DNA of 60,927 nt. Source: CAZVWJ01 sp964631325 (GTDB lineage Bacteria; T1Sed10-126). Under the pieces are notes generated by a model. It saw only the letters and a list, made by a program, of their open reading frames with translations. It was not told the origin of the DNA and searched no databases. Positions within the stretch are counted from its first letter, which is position 1. Each line of letters opens with the position of its first letter. The stretch covers positions 1 to 60,927 of the forward strand of contig CAZVWJ010000013.1 in the NCBI GenBank assembly GCA_964631325.1, written 5' to 3'. This document shows positions 8,832-16,701 of the stretch, piece by piece. Both the position numbers and the translations under genes were made by a program.

Positions 8832-11447
8832 ATGGGTTCCCAGTCGATGGATAACGCCCTTTCGGGCGTTCTCACCTACAGAAGGGCCCTGGACGTTGTT
8901 TCCCAGAATATTTCCAACGCCTCTAACCGGGATTATTCCCGCCAGCGGGCGGAACTCAAGTCAAATAATCCCTATATTTCCGGGGGACTCTCGATAGGCC
9001 GGGGAGTCCAGGTCGCGGATATCACCCGGGCCCGGGATGAGCTGCTTTCGACCAGGCTTCGTGCGGAAACCCAGACCCTGGAGCGTTATAAGCAATTGGA
9101 GAGCGTTTATAAAGAGATTGAAAACTCCCTCAATGAGCCGTCGAAGAACGGAATGCGGGGGACGCTTAGTTCATTTAACGCTGCCATGCAGAGCCTCGCT
9201 AATCAGCCTGAGAACCGGGGGAGTCGAAGAAGCGTAGTGGGAGCGGCGGCGACGCTGGCAAACGTAATGAAACGGTTTCACGGCTCCCTCCAGAATATTG
9301 CCGGAGGCGCGGGCACCAGCAGTGTCGACGCCCAGATTCAGACGACGCTGGAGAAAATCAATAACATCGGCGAGCAGATTGCTTCCTTAAACATGGAGAT
9401 AAACGCTGCCGAGGCGGGGGATGCTTCGCCCAACGATCTGCTGGATAAACGAAACGCGCTGGCCAAGGAAGTTTCCAAATACATCGATACAAACGTCCAG
9501 AAAGGAACCAAGTCATACCGGGTTAACGTCGCCGGCTATACACTCGTACAGCAGGGTGAAGCACATCAATTAGAGTATGCCGCCAAAGAGGGTGAAGACA
9601 AGAAACGAATTCTTTATGACGATAAATTAAAAAGCATTGTTCGGCCTAAAAACGGTCAGCTTAAGGCCCTGATGGATTTAAAAGAAAAGGATATTCCGGA
9701 GCTTATTGACCGTTTGAACGATATGGCGGTTCAGTTCGTGGACCGTTTTAACGACATGCACAAGGCCGGTTTTGGTCTCCAGGGACAGGACCGGAACAAT
9801 TTCTGGTCTGAACTGCCGACCCAGGATAATGGAATTTTCAGGTTGGAGGGAATGGGGGCTCTGAGTGGTCCTCAGCACAAACAACGAGCCGGTTTTATTG
9901 ACTCGCCGGACACGGTGTTGACCGGAGACACCTCCACGGATCAACCGGAAAACTTTGAAGATGATTTTGGGGTGCAAGGGATAGAAGAAACTACAGGTAA
10001 TAAAGTGGGGAATTTTACCGGGACCCTGAAAATAAATGATAACTCATTCCAATATGACATGTCCGAGGACTCGATTAAAGATATAATCAACCGGATCAAT
10101 GAAACTGACAACAAAGCCTCGGCCTATCTAAGCGCCGAGGACCGGTTGGTAATTAAAGGGGCCCAGGAGAATGATTACCAAATTGATAAACTCCGCGACA
10201 CCGGCCTCCTGCTGGAGAAAGCTAATATCCTCACGGTAGGCGGAACGAGCCGGCTGGCTAAGGAAGGAGTGGACGATACCGCAACAGCTCTTATTGATGG
10301 CGCCGGAAATTTAACAGGAGATTCCAGAATAGATGCTTTGATTAAAAATCCTGATAGTGCAGCCGCAGGTGCCCCAACTAGAAATTTGGACTTGGCTGAA
10401 GGTACTCTACAGTTTGAATCTTCTAATTCCGATGGGTTTACCATTCATTACGATGCTCGGGAGGAGAGTTTGCAAAATGTTGTTGATAACATTAATACTG
10501 CTGCAAGTAATTCCAGTACTAATATTGCCGCTGAAGTTACCAGTGATAATCGGTTGCGGATTTTTGCTTCCAACACTCCTGGAACCCCCGGGTCAGGGAT
10601 AGACACCGAGGCTAAATTTTCTGTTAATGAAACTGCCAGTCAGCAATTGGTCGATGAGACTCAGGCACCGATGAATGATGGGAGTCAAAATTACGAAAGT
10701 GGAGATACACTTATTGGAGTTAAAGATGCCTCGGTGTTTGAAACCGATGATAAGGTTATAATCCAGAACAACGATGGGACGGACAAGGAAACCCACACCA
10801 TTGCCAGTGTAAATCAAGATGAGGATACAGTTACTCTAAGTGGTGGTGGACTAACAAACTCACATAATATAAATAATACCGCAATTCGACGTCGGAACAA
10901 TGATAATGAAAAACGCAATCTGCTTTCAGCGCTGGGGATGGACAGGTTATATGATAGCTCGGAAGAGAATTATGAGTACGCATTGAAGGGGGAAAAAAAG
11001 CGGCCGCCGATCCCCGACCAGGTGGCCGGGATGAAGGTGGACAAGCGAATTATGAACAACCCTGACCTGATTGCGACTGCCAAAGGCGAAGACGTAGACA
11101 TGGACGGGATTGCCGAAACTGCTAACGGGCCCGGGGACGGTTCGAATATGTATGACCTCTCCAACCTGCACAGTGAAGATATTATTGATGGAGACGAAAC
11201 TTCTGCGGACGAACATATAAGTGAGATGACTGCAAAAATTGGTAACGACGCTTCACTCGTTTACCGGGAAAGAGAGGCGGCAGAGAGCCTGGTAAATCAG
11301 ATTACGGATCAGGTTCAGAGCGTCTCCGGGGTTAGCCTGGACGAGGAGATGACAAAGCTGGTCCGCTACCAGCAGGCCTTCCAGGCCTCGGCCCGGGTAA
11401 TCAGCACCGTCCGCACAATGTCTAATTCAGTTTTACGTTTACTCTGA
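8832..11447 (+). CDS. flgK: flagellar hook-associated protein 1 FlgK, enlarged
   Basis: First junction protein between hook and filament. The N-terminal rod/hook signature is clear (NALSGVLTYRRALDVVSQNISNASNRDYSRQ), and the C-terminus has the matching helix (LDEEMTKLVRYQQAFQASARVISTVRTM). At 871 aa it is much longer than the usual 450-650. The extra length is in the central surface-exposed region (about residues 330-780), which contains flagellin-hook IN-like beta segments and an acidic, Asp/Asn-rich stretch. Only five bases separate it from flgN. Highly acidic, as in salt-adapted proteins. Confidence 0.95.
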   Translation: MGSQSMDNALSGVLTYRRALDVVSQNISNASNRDYSRQRAELKSNNPYISGGLSIGRGVQVADITRARDELLSTRLRAETQTLERYKQLESVYKEIENSLNEPSKNGMRGTLSSFNAAMQSLANQPENRGSRRSVVGAAATLANVMKRFHGSLQNIAGGAGTSSVDAQIQTTLEKINNIGEQIASLNMEINAAEAGDASPNDLLDKRNALAKEVSKYIDTNVQKGTKSYRVNVAGYTLVQQGEAHQLEYAAKEGEDKKRILYDDKLKSIVRPKNGQLKALMDLKEKDIPELIDRLNDMAVQFVDRFNDMHKAGFGLQGQDRNNFWSELPTQDNGIFRLEGMGALSGPQHKQRAGFIDSPDTVLTGDTSTDQPENFEDDFGVQGIEETTGNKVGNFTGTLKINDNSFQYDMSEDSIKDIINRINETDNKASAYLSAEDRLVIKGAQENDYQIDKLRDTGLLLEKANILTVGGTSRLAKEGVDDTATALIDGAGNLTGDSRIDALIKNPDSAAAGAPTRNLDLAEGTLQFESSNSDGFTIHYDAREESLQNVVDNINTAASNSSTNIAAEVTSDNRLRIFASNTPGTPGSGIDTEAKFSVNETASQQLVDETQAPMNDGSQNYESGDTLIGVKDASVFETDDKVIIQNNDGTDKETHTIASVNQDEDTVTLSGGGLTNSHNINNTAIRRRNNDNEKRNLLSALGMDRLYDSSEENYEYALKGEKKRPPIPDQVAGMKVDKRIMNNPDLIATAKGEDVDMDGIAETANGPGDGSNMYDLSNLHSEDIIDGDETSADEHISEMTAKIGNDASLVYREREAAESLVNQITDQVQSVSGVSLDEEMTKLVRYQQAFQASARVISTVRTMSNSVLRLL

Positions 11448-11644
11448 AAGAGATAATTTTGAAATATTTCCTACGAATAAAAAGCATTTAGATTAGTGAA
11501 GATCAGTGCAGATTAGTGGACACCAAAGGTTTTGAATTTAATCTGTGTAATCATTGTAATCTGTGGATAAAAAAGGTTTTTCGGTGGACAAGGGTTCTTG
11601 GTTTGATGCGAAACTATTTAAGGATTAGTTGAAGGTGAAGAAAA
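11448..11644. other. intergenic region with dispersed repeat fragment
   Basis: Between flgK and flgL. It holds a degenerate repeat built from units like AGATTAGTG and AATCTGTG, resembling an element near 57308-57345. A single DnaA-box-like TGTGGATAA lies at 11562-11570, inside that repeat. No promoter is evident. Confidence 0.4.
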
Positions 11645-13306
11645 ATGAGCCGTATTTCTTATTTGACCCGGTTTGAACATCCTAAACGGATACTATTGAA
11701 TAACACATCCGATCTGCAGGAAACCATGCGCAAAATATCAACCGGGAAGAAGCTGTCGAATCCTTCGGATAACCCTCCGGACCTGGTTCGCAGTTTTAGT
11801 TTTCATAATCAAAAGGAACAAATCCAGCAGTATGACCAGAATATCACCGCGGGAAAAAATAAACTTTCGGCTTCCGAGTCAATCATGAGTGAAGTGACTG
11901 GCCTGGTTCAACGGGTCCGTGAACTGGCGGTCCGCGGGGCAAATGACTCTCTCGGAGCCAAGGACAGGGACTTGATTGCTTCTGAGGTTGACCAGCGGCT
12001 GGAAGAACTGTTTGACGTGGCTAATTCCCAGCAGGCGGACAAGTACTTGTTCGGTGGCGCCGAGACCCAGGGGATAGACCAGTTGTTTTCGGCCGAACGA
12101 AATGGCGAAGGGGAAATTGTTGATGTTAATTATCACGGCGACGCAACCATCCAGAAAAAACAGGTGGGGGAGGGAGAGAAAGTTGTCTCCAACCTCCTCG
12201 GTCACGAAGTCTTCCAGGCAACCAACCAGGGAGTAATAGGAGGTGTAAGGTTTGATTCAGCCGGGGATGTTACTACTTCGATGGACAGTGCAACTACTCC
12301 CGGGGGAAACATAGGTAAAAATGAAGGATATTTCAAAATAGACGGTGAAAAGTTTTATTACGACACGGGCAGTGACACGCTGGAAGACCTGGCCAGCCGA
12401 ATTAATAATCGCGGAATTCCCGTAGAAGCGGTAATCCAGGGGAACGAACAAATTACTAATACAGGGAGTGAAGCAGACAACACTTTTCGTATTGATGGCA
12501 ATCATAAAGATAAATTGTCTGCCGATGATAAATTCACTGTGAAAGGCGCCGGAGCTGGTGGCGATAATGACGGTGCTTATACAGTTGATTCGGTTTCAGA
12601 GGACGGGGGGGATACGTTTATCAAGGTCAAGGAAAATGTAGTCGATGATCCGAGTGCCGCTGGCGGAAGAATCGAAGGGATTGCTGATTACAAACCCGGT
12701 TCTGTCAGCGGAACCGGCCATGATTCCTACCAGTTGAAGTTGAAATCCCGTACCCCGCATAAAATCAGCCTGGAGGACGTGGATCGTAATCCTTCGGCCA
12801 GTGGGGTCCAGGGACTGTTGAACGATCTTCAGATGGTCAGTGGAGATGTCAACGAGGACCAGAATTTTCCCAACTCGCTCCACTCTAATTCGGTGATTGA
12901 AGGAAAAAGTTTATTTGATACGATTATTGACCTCAGGGAGGCCCTGCAGGAAGGGGTGGGGGATGCGGATGAAGGACTTATAAATCAAAATAACGCGCAA
13001 ACCACGCGTAACCTGGACCCGGCCAATCCCCGGGAACAGATTGAACAAGCCCTGGAAGATTTAAAGCGCGGCACTGATAATATCCTTACTCATCGCAGTG
13101 TTGGCGGGGCCCGGCTGAACCGGTTAGAGTCGGCCAAAAACCGGTTAGATGACAAAGAGGTAAATACCATCGAATTAATTTCAGAGATTGAAGATACAAA
13201 TTTAGCCAAGGTCATAAGTGACTACAAGCGCCAGCAGTCCGTTCAGCAAGCTTCCCTGCGGATGGCCGGCAAAGTAATGCAGATGACCCTGGCCAACTAT
13301 ATCTGA
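11645..13306 (+). CDS. flgL: flagellar hook-associated protein 3 FlgL, enlarged
   Basis: Second hook-filament junction protein. The N-terminus resembles flagellin D0/D1 (LQETMRKISTGKKLSNPSDNP) and the C-terminal helix is typical (DTNLAKVISDYKRQQSVQQASLRMAGKVMQMTLANYI). At 553 aa it is well above the common ~300. The insertion (about residues 200-400) is Gly/Asp-rich and probably surface exposed, paralleling the enlargement of FlgK, so the junction zone of this flagellum may carry extra outer domains. ATG start; a weak AAGGTGAAG ribosome site precedes. Confidence 0.92.
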   Translation: MSRISYLTRFEHPKRILLNNTSDLQETMRKISTGKKLSNPSDNPPDLVRSFSFHNQKEQIQQYDQNITAGKNKLSASESIMSEVTGLVQRVRELAVRGANDSLGAKDRDLIASEVDQRLEELFDVANSQQADKYLFGGAETQGIDQLFSAERNGEGEIVDVNYHGDATIQKKQVGEGEKVVSNLLGHEVFQATNQGVIGGVRFDSAGDVTTSMDSATTPGGNIGKNEGYFKIDGEKFYYDTGSDTLEDLASRINNRGIPVEAVIQGNEQITNTGSEADNTFRIDGNHKDKLSADDKFTVKGAGAGGDNDGAYTVDSVSEDGGDTFIKVKENVVDDPSAAGGRIEGIADYKPGSVSGTGHDSYQLKLKSRTPHKISLEDVDRNPSASGVQGLLNDLQMVSGDVNEDQNFPNSLHSNSVIEGKSLFDTIIDLREALQEGVGDADEGLINQNNAQTTRNLDPANPREQIEQALEDLKRGTDNILTHRSVGGARLNRLESAKNRLDDKEVNTIELISEIEDTNLAKVISDYKRQQSVQQASLRMAGKVMQMTLANYI

Positions 13307-13321
13307 CAGAACCTCAAAACA

Positions 13322-13366
13322 AATCTCCTCTCCCCTGGTGGGAGAGGACTAAGGTGAGGGGGAAGA
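13322..13366 (-). repeat. 45-bp dispersed repeat, inverted copy 1
   Basis: The exact reverse complement of 15668-15712 (CTCTCCC..GGGAGAGG core). The two copies face each other across fliW, csrA and fliC1. Related copies lie at 31888-31933 and, more diverged, 20068-20099. Confidence 0.9.
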
Positions 13367-13469
13367 GTTGTGTTGAAGTTTTGTATATCTGACAGTGTTC
13401 TTGCAAATTTGTTGGGATTATATACACTAAATGAAGAGAAACTCAAAATAGAAAGGATTTGATTTCACC

Positions 13470-13943
13470 TTGAAAATTCAATCTAAGCCTTACGGTGAAA
13501 TTGAAATAGAGGAAGACAAAATAGTCACGATCAAAGATGGTTTGTTTGGATTTGAGGATAAGGAAAAGTATGTAATCATCGGCAAAGAAGAAGAACAGCC
13601 GTTTGAGTGGCTGCAGGCAGTTGATCAGCAGGATTTGGCCTTCGTAGTAGTTCAGCCCCAGTTGATTCGTCCTGATTACCAGCTTTCCGTCTTACCCGAG
13701 GACTACCGGGACATTGAAGTGGAGACCAGCGAGGACTTTACCATCTACACGATAGTCGTGGTTCCCGAGGACCCGGATGAGATGACGGTCAATTTCCGGG
13801 GCCCGATCTTGATTAACCAGAATAATTTGCTCGGCAAGCAGGTTGTCAATCAGATTGAGGAGTATTCTGTCCGCCACAAGGTCCTTGATGAGCTCGAAGG
13901 AGCCGGGGAAGAAAGCCTGGTTGCAGAGGGCGGGGGAAGCTAA
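13470..13943 (+). CDS. fliW: flagellar assembly factor FliW
   Basis: FliW binds flagellin and, when free, binds and inhibits CsrA, coupling flagellin translation to export. The 157-aa sequence shows the family signature: KPYGEIEIEEDKIVTIKDGLFGFEDKEKYVII near the N-terminus and PDYQLSVLPEDYRDIEV in the middle, with a characteristic NFRGPILIN segment. TTG start at 13470, with an AAAGGA site at 13452-13457. The stop is followed immediately by csrA, the classic fliW-csrA pair placed directly before flagellin genes. Confidence 0.95.
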   Translation: MKIQSKPYGEIEIEEDKIVTIKDGLFGFEDKEKYVIIGKEEEQPFEWLQAVDQQDLAFVVVQPQLIRPDYQLSVLPEDYRDIEVETSEDFTIYTIVVVPEDPDEMTVNFRGPILINQNNLLGKQVVNQIEEYSVRHKVLDELEGAGEESLVAEGGGS

Positions 13944-14207
13944 ATGTTAGTTCTGACCCGCAAAGTCGACGAGCAGGTAATGATCGGCGATGATATCAAG
14001 GTAATGATTGTCGGCCTGGACGGTGACCAGGTAAAACTGGGAATAGACGCTCCCCGGGAAATTCCCATTCATCGCCAGGAAGTTTACGAAGAGATCCAAA
14101 AAGAAAATATTGCCGCCGCCCAGGCAAGTGGGGAAGAGACCAAGTCAGTGGCGGAGTTTTTACGGAACAAACAGGAAGATGGAGAAGGGCAGAACAAGTC
14201 AGAATAA
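13944..14207 (+). CDS. csrA: carbon storage regulator CsrA
   Basis: A homodimeric RNA-binding translational repressor. MLVLTRKVDEQVMIGDDIKVMIVGLDGDQVKLGI is the canonical N-terminal beta-strand region, and the RNA-contact segment APREIPIHRQEVYEEIQKEN is intact. At 87 aa it is longer than the usual 60-75 through a polar C-terminal tail. It starts at the base after the fliW stop. Its likely targets are the three flagellin leaders just downstream, each holding a GGA-loop hairpin. Confidence 0.97.
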   Translation: MLVLTRKVDEQVMIGDDIKVMIVGLDGDQVKLGIDAPREIPIHRQEVYEEIQKENIAAAQASGEETKSVAEFLRNKQEDGEGQNKSE

Positions 14208-14265
14208 TTTTTTTAAAATTGGTGCTTGACATTCGAGAAAAAATGTAGGAAACTTATAATGAATT

Positions 14266-14394
14266 GAGTGGAAGCTGGCAAGGAAGCTGGCTGTTAATTC
14301 ACTATCACATGGAGGTTTGATAGAAATTAGACTGTTTATTTTAGCCTATTCTTGGTGTGCAGGTTTTCTGCGCAGACAGGGATAGGTTTTTTTT
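14266..14394 (+). ncRNA. candidate ~130-nt small RNA with GGA motifs, or attenuated leader
   Basis: A TATAAT at 14255-14260 (with a weak -35 TTCGAG at 14232-14237, 17-base spacer) precedes a transcript that would end at the strong hairpin plus T8 at 14345-14394. It contains four GGA motifs (GTGGAAG, CAAGGAAG, CATGGAGGT, CAGGGATAGG), two of them close to the CsrA consensus, and AGC..GCT hairpins placing AAGGA in a loop. It may be a CsrA-binding RNA beside csrA or an attenuator in the fliC1 leader. GGAGG at 14311-14315 could alternatively serve a tiny hydrophobic reading frame. Confidence 0.35.
14345..14394 (+). terminator. intrinsic terminator between csrA and fliC1
   Basis: CCTATTC (14345-14351) pairs with GGATAGG (14380-14386, one G-U). 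An inner stem TGTGCAG (14356-14362) pairs with CTGCGCA (14368-14374). Eight T residues follow at 14387-14394. It separates csrA and the candidate small RNA from fliC1. Confidence 0.8.
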
Positions 14395-14551
14395 GTGTTA
14401 CAACCACGATGATAGCGATTTTACGTTATTGTTGGGGCTCATGGGATAGTTAGATTATTGGTATTTTTTATTTGTTTTTTTGCTCTACGGAATTAAAATC
14501 AGCTCCACCTTCGGAAAGAGCTGTTAACGCTTGCTTCGGAGAGGAGTTTCC

Positions 14552-14566
14552 GTTCTTTGACAGTTA
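14552..14566 (+). promoter_or_regulatory. boxA-like element, fliC1 leader
   Basis: GTTCTTTGACAGTTA, compared with the E. coli rRNA boxA TGCTCTTTAACAATT. Near-identical elements lie at the same place in the fliC2 and fliC3 leaders. boxA RNA is bound by NusB-NusE in rRNA antitermination. Here it directly precedes the 5' arm of the flagellin-flanking stem. Confidence 0.65.
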
Positions 14567-14569
14567 GAT

Positions 14570-14595
14570 ATAGTCGGTAGGTTGAGACGGCCCGG
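14570..14595 (+). repeat. 5' arm of flagellin-flanking stem, fliC1
   Basis: This 26-base arm pairs with 15621-15645 after the stop codon: 25 base pairs including three G-U pairs and one bulged T at 14583. The arms are about 1.03 kb apart and enclose the whole coding region, like rRNA processing stalks. Confidence 0.85.
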
Positions 14596-14610
14596 GTGTG
14601 TAGTATTTTC

Positions 14611-14643
14611 CCGGTCAAAGTGATGCCGATTCCCTTTGACCGG
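14611..14643 (+). promoter_or_regulatory. local 10-bp hairpin in fliC1 leader
   Basis: CCGGTCAAAG (14611-14620) pairs perfectly with CTTTGACCGG (14634-14643) around a 13-base loop. The fliC3 leader has a comparable local hairpin at 18905-18924 but of different sequence; fliC2 has none that I can see. Confidence 0.7.
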
Positions 14644-14663
14644 CTCGCAACATTCAGTACGAT

Positions 14664-14705
14664 TCGAATCAAGGATGATTCGATTCCATAACTCCAGGAG
14701 GGAGT
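14664..14705 (+). promoter_or_regulatory. CsrA-type GGA hairpin pair before fliC1
   Basis: TCGAATCA (14664-14671), loop AGGA, TGATTCGA (14676-14683): a perfect 8-bp stem with the CsrA core in the loop (compare the consensus RUACARGGAUGU). A second hairpin, ACTCC (14691-14695), loop AGGAG, GGAGT (14701-14705), places the ribosome-binding site in a loop that also presents GGA. Two sites, one on the Shine-Dalgarno, is the arrangement used by CsrA on Bacillus hag mRNA. Confidence 0.75.
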
Positions 14706-14714
14706 GTTTTACCG

Positions 14715-15608
14715 ATGGGAAGTCTATTTAGAATCAATAATAACGTCCAGGCCACATTTGCTCAGCGACAGTTGAACAACAGTAGTTCGCAGCTGTCGCA
14801 GTCCCAACAGCGGTTGTCGAGTGGTCTGCGGATTAACACCGCAGCCGACGATGCCGCCGGTCTGGCCATTTCGGAGAAGATGCGGATGGCCAAGCGAGGT
14901 CTGGGACAAGCACAAGCTAACGCGCAGGACGGTATTTCCGTACTGCAAACCGCTGAAGGTGGTCTTGACTCTGTCAACACTAAGCTTCAGCGTATCCGTG
15001 AGCTGTCCGTTCAGGCTGCCAACGACAGTCTGACCAAGTCTGACCGTAAGAAGATCCAGACTGAGGTTGATCAGCTCGTGGACGAAGTCGACCGAACCGC
15101 CTCAACAGTCCAGTTTAACAACCGGCAACTGTTGAAGAATAAGTTCGGAACAGTCGGTGATTCCGGGTCTTCACTGGGAACCGGTGATGCTTCGCTCACG
15201 TTTCACGTTGGTTCCAACCGTGACGAAGTTGTTACCGTAACCACTGATGACATCGCGACGACCACCTCTTATTCGCTTGGTGTGCGGACCAGCACGGGAA
15301 CTGCGAACCAGATTGAGGTTACTTCGCAGACACTGGCTGAATCCGCGGTTCAGATCGCAACTCAGGCGATTAACTCGGTCTCCACGCGGCGTGCGAACAT
15401 CGGTGCCGTGCAGAACCGGCTGGAGGGTGCTGTCGACTTTCTCGAGATTCAGTCCGAGAACACACAGGCAGCCGAAAGTCGAATTCGAGACGCGAACGTT
15501 GCCAAGGAAGCGGTCAACCAGACTCGTGCGAACATCCTGATGCAGGCCGGTACCGCCGTGCTTGGTCAGGCGCAGCAAACACCGCAACTGGCGCTTCAGT
15601 TGCTCTAA
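14715..15608 (+). CDS. fliC: flagellin 1
   Basis: Filament subunit of 297 aa with intact D0/D1 regions: LSSGLRINTAADDAAGLAISEKMR at the N-terminus and ESRIRDANVAKEAVNQTRANILMQAGTAVLGQAQQTPQLALQLL at the C-terminus. There is almost no variable D2/D3 domain, only a ~60-residue Ser/Thr-rich middle that could carry O-glycans. A 353-bp interval (15102-15454) is base-for-base identical to fliC2. Translation is probably repressed by CsrA through the leader hairpins, and the mRNA is flanked by long complementary arms. Confidence 0.96.
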   Translation: MGSLFRINNNVQATFAQRQLNNSSSQLSQSQQRLSSGLRINTAADDAAGLAISEKMRMAKRGLGQAQANAQDGISVLQTAEGGLDSVNTKLQRIRELSVQAANDSLTKSDRKKIQTEVDQLVDEVDRTASTVQFNNRQLLKNKFGTVGDSGSSLGTGDASLTFHVGSNRDEVVTVTTDDIATTTSYSLGVRTSTGTANQIEVTSQTLAESAVQIATQAINSVSTRRANIGAVQNRLEGAVDFLEIQSENTQAAESRIRDANVAKEAVNQTRANILMQAGTAVLGQAQQTPQLALQLL

Positions 15609-15620
15609 GTGGTTTTATTT

Positions 15621-15645
15621 CCGGGTCGTCTCACCTGCCGGCTAT
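15621..15645 (+). repeat. 3' arm of flagellin-flanking stem, fliC1
   Basis: Complement of 14570-14595, twelve bases after the fliC1 stop. It is followed by a T-rich run (15645-15657). A weak local CCGG/CCGG hairpin could act with the T run as a terminator instead of, or competing with, the long-range pairing. Confidence 0.85.
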
Positions 15646-15667
15646 TTTTTTATTTTTTGTGAAAGCT

Positions 15668-15712
15668 TCTTCCCCCTCACCTTAGTCCTCTCCCACCAGG
15701 GGAGAGGAGATT
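15668..15712 (+). repeat. 45-bp dispersed repeat, inverted copy 2
   Basis: Exact reverse complement of 13322-13366. Its right part (GGAGATT-GCTTTG-GGTTTTG) is repeated once more in tandem at about 15732-15758. Confidence 0.9.
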
Positions 15713-15774
15713 CGCTTTGAGGTTTTGTAGGGAAGAGGAGATTTGCTTTGGGTTTTGATTTTTTGCTGTGGGCT

Positions 15775-15796
15775 AAACCGGTTTACCGGTTTTTTT
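15775..15796 (+). terminator. intrinsic terminator-like hairpin before flaG
   Basis: AAACCGG (15775-15781), loop TTTA, CCGGTTT (15786-15792), continuing into a T run to 15796. It would end transcripts entering from fliC1. Confidence 0.7.
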
Positions 15797-15875
15797 GGGA
15801 CGTTCCGTAAAGTCAGATTAAAAATTTAGCGCTTATTAAATGGGTTGAGTAGTCCATTACTGTATCTCAAAGGGT

Positions 15876-16271
15876 ATGGGAAAAATGAGTTCAAAAGTTA
15901 GGGGAGTTAATAATCCAGCCTCTCAGAATAACCCGGTGAAAAAGGCTAATCCTTCCCGCGGGGAGGGGTCTACCCCCGCGCAAGCAGGCGCCGGTCTTGC
16001 TGGAAAACAGGAAAATAATGCCTCCTCAAAAACTCCCGGGGTAGAGGATAAGTCGGTCCGAGAAACTGTCAAGCAACTAAAAGAGGCCGCTTCTGAGGTT
16101 GAACAAAGAGATGTTAATTTTAAAGTTCTGCTGGAAGAAGACGTGATTCAAGTCCAGGTTGAAAATGAATCCAGCGGTGAATTAATTCGCTCAATTCCAC
16201 CCGATGAAATTATTGAAATCAGGAAAAGAATTGATGCCTTTGTCGGTCTCCTCGTTGACGTAATGCGCTGA
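15876..16271 (+). CDS. flaG: FlaG family flagellar protein
   Basis: 131 aa with a disordered Ser/Pro/Lys-rich first half and the FlaG domain at the C-terminus: NFKVLLEEDVIQVQVENESSGELIRSIPPDEIIEIRKRIDAFVGLLVD. The motif V-x-V-x-[DE]-x-x-[ST]-G-E-[LV]-I-R-x-I-P is diagnostic of the family. FlaG affects filament length in several bacteria. It sits between two flagellin genes, 267 bases after the first. A short GCTGAA-TCT-TTCAGC hairpin overlaps its stop codon. Confidence 0.85.
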   Translation: MGKMSSKVRGVNNPASQNNPVKKANPSRGEGSTPAQAGAGLAGKQENNASSKTPGVEDKSVRETVKQLKEAASEVEQRDVNFKVLLEEDVIQVQVENESSGELIRSIPPDEIIEIRKRIDAFVGLLVDVMR

Positions 16272-16480
16272 ATCTTTCAGCCTGACCCCACCTTATTTCT
16301 TTCCCTTTTTGTTCTCTGAATTTACCAATCAAGTCCAACAGCCTCCGTTCCAACTCCAAACTCAAAGACGCTTTTGATATTTTCCTGAAGTACGCCGCAT
16401 CGCCAACCGAGCTTGATTGGCTCTCAAGATAACGCGTCCGCGTAAAATTTATGGTCTCTGTATCTCCCGGAAATAAATAG
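16272..16480. other. intergenic sequence before fliC2 promoter
   Basis: No supported gene. The minus strand is open and protein-like for roughly 90 codons across 16272-16550 but has no start codon, overlaps a clear sigma-28 promoter and matches no family I know; it may be a gene remnant. Confidence 0.4.
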
Positions 16481-16507
16481 TTAAGTTTTACAGCGGGGGG
16501 TCGATAA
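16481..16507 (+). promoter_or_regulatory. sigma-28 promoter of fliC2
   Basis: TTAAGTTT (16481-16488, 7/8 to TAAAGTTT), an 11-base spacer and GTCGATAA (16500-16507, 7/8 to GCCGATAA). Transcription would begin near 16514, giving a leader of about 190 nt that contains the boxA-like element, the 5' stem arm and the CsrA-type hairpins. Confidence 0.88.
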
Positions 16508-16562
16508 ATAGAGTAGGACTTGTAATATAGTTCAGGGAAACCACCAGAAATAATTTATGAAT

Positions 16563-16577
16563 GTTCTTTGAAAATTA
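16563..16577 (+). promoter_or_regulatory. boxA-like element, fliC2 leader
   Basis: GTTCTTTGAAAATTA, essentially the boxA form found before rRNA genes in Firmicutes. It lies about 50 nt into the predicted transcript and immediately before the 5' stem arm. Confidence 0.7.
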
Positions 16578-16578
16578 A

Positions 16579-16605
16579 ATACAGCCGTCGAACAGAGGCC
16601 TGGCC
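16579..16605 (+). repeat. 5' arm of flagellin-flanking stem, fliC2
   Basis: Pairs with 17609-17634: 26 Watson-Crick pairs with one bulged C (16589), enclosing the whole fliC2 gene (about 1.0 kb). The arm sequence is unrelated to the fliC1 and fliC3 arms. Confidence 0.9.
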
Positions 16606-16650
16606 GTTCTCGCCGTGTTGCACGATTTTTTAGCTGTACCTTATTACCAT

Positions 16651-16691
16651 TCGAATCAAGGATGATTCGATTCTAAATCTCCAGGAGGGAG
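16651..16691 (+). promoter_or_regulatory. CsrA-type GGA hairpin pair before fliC2
   Basis: TCGAATCA (16651-16658), loop AGGA, TGATTCGA (16663-16670), identical to the fliC1 hairpin. CTCC (16679-16682), loop AGGAG, GGAG (16688-16691) again sequesters or presents the ribosome-binding site. Confidence 0.75.
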
Positions 16692-16701
16692 TGTTGTAAT
16701 T

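Noticed and set aside
14226..14260. TTGACA with TATAAT after csrA as a consensus sigma-A promoter
   Set aside because: The spacer between them is 23 bases, too long. Only the weak TTCGAG at 14232 has 17-base spacing, so the promoter is scored low.
16272..16550. Long protein-like open stretch on the minus strand between flaG and fliC2
   Set aside because: It has no ATG, GTG or TTG start, runs into antisense of flaG, overlaps a clear sigma-28 promoter and matches no family I know. Possibly a gene remnant, not reported as a CDS.
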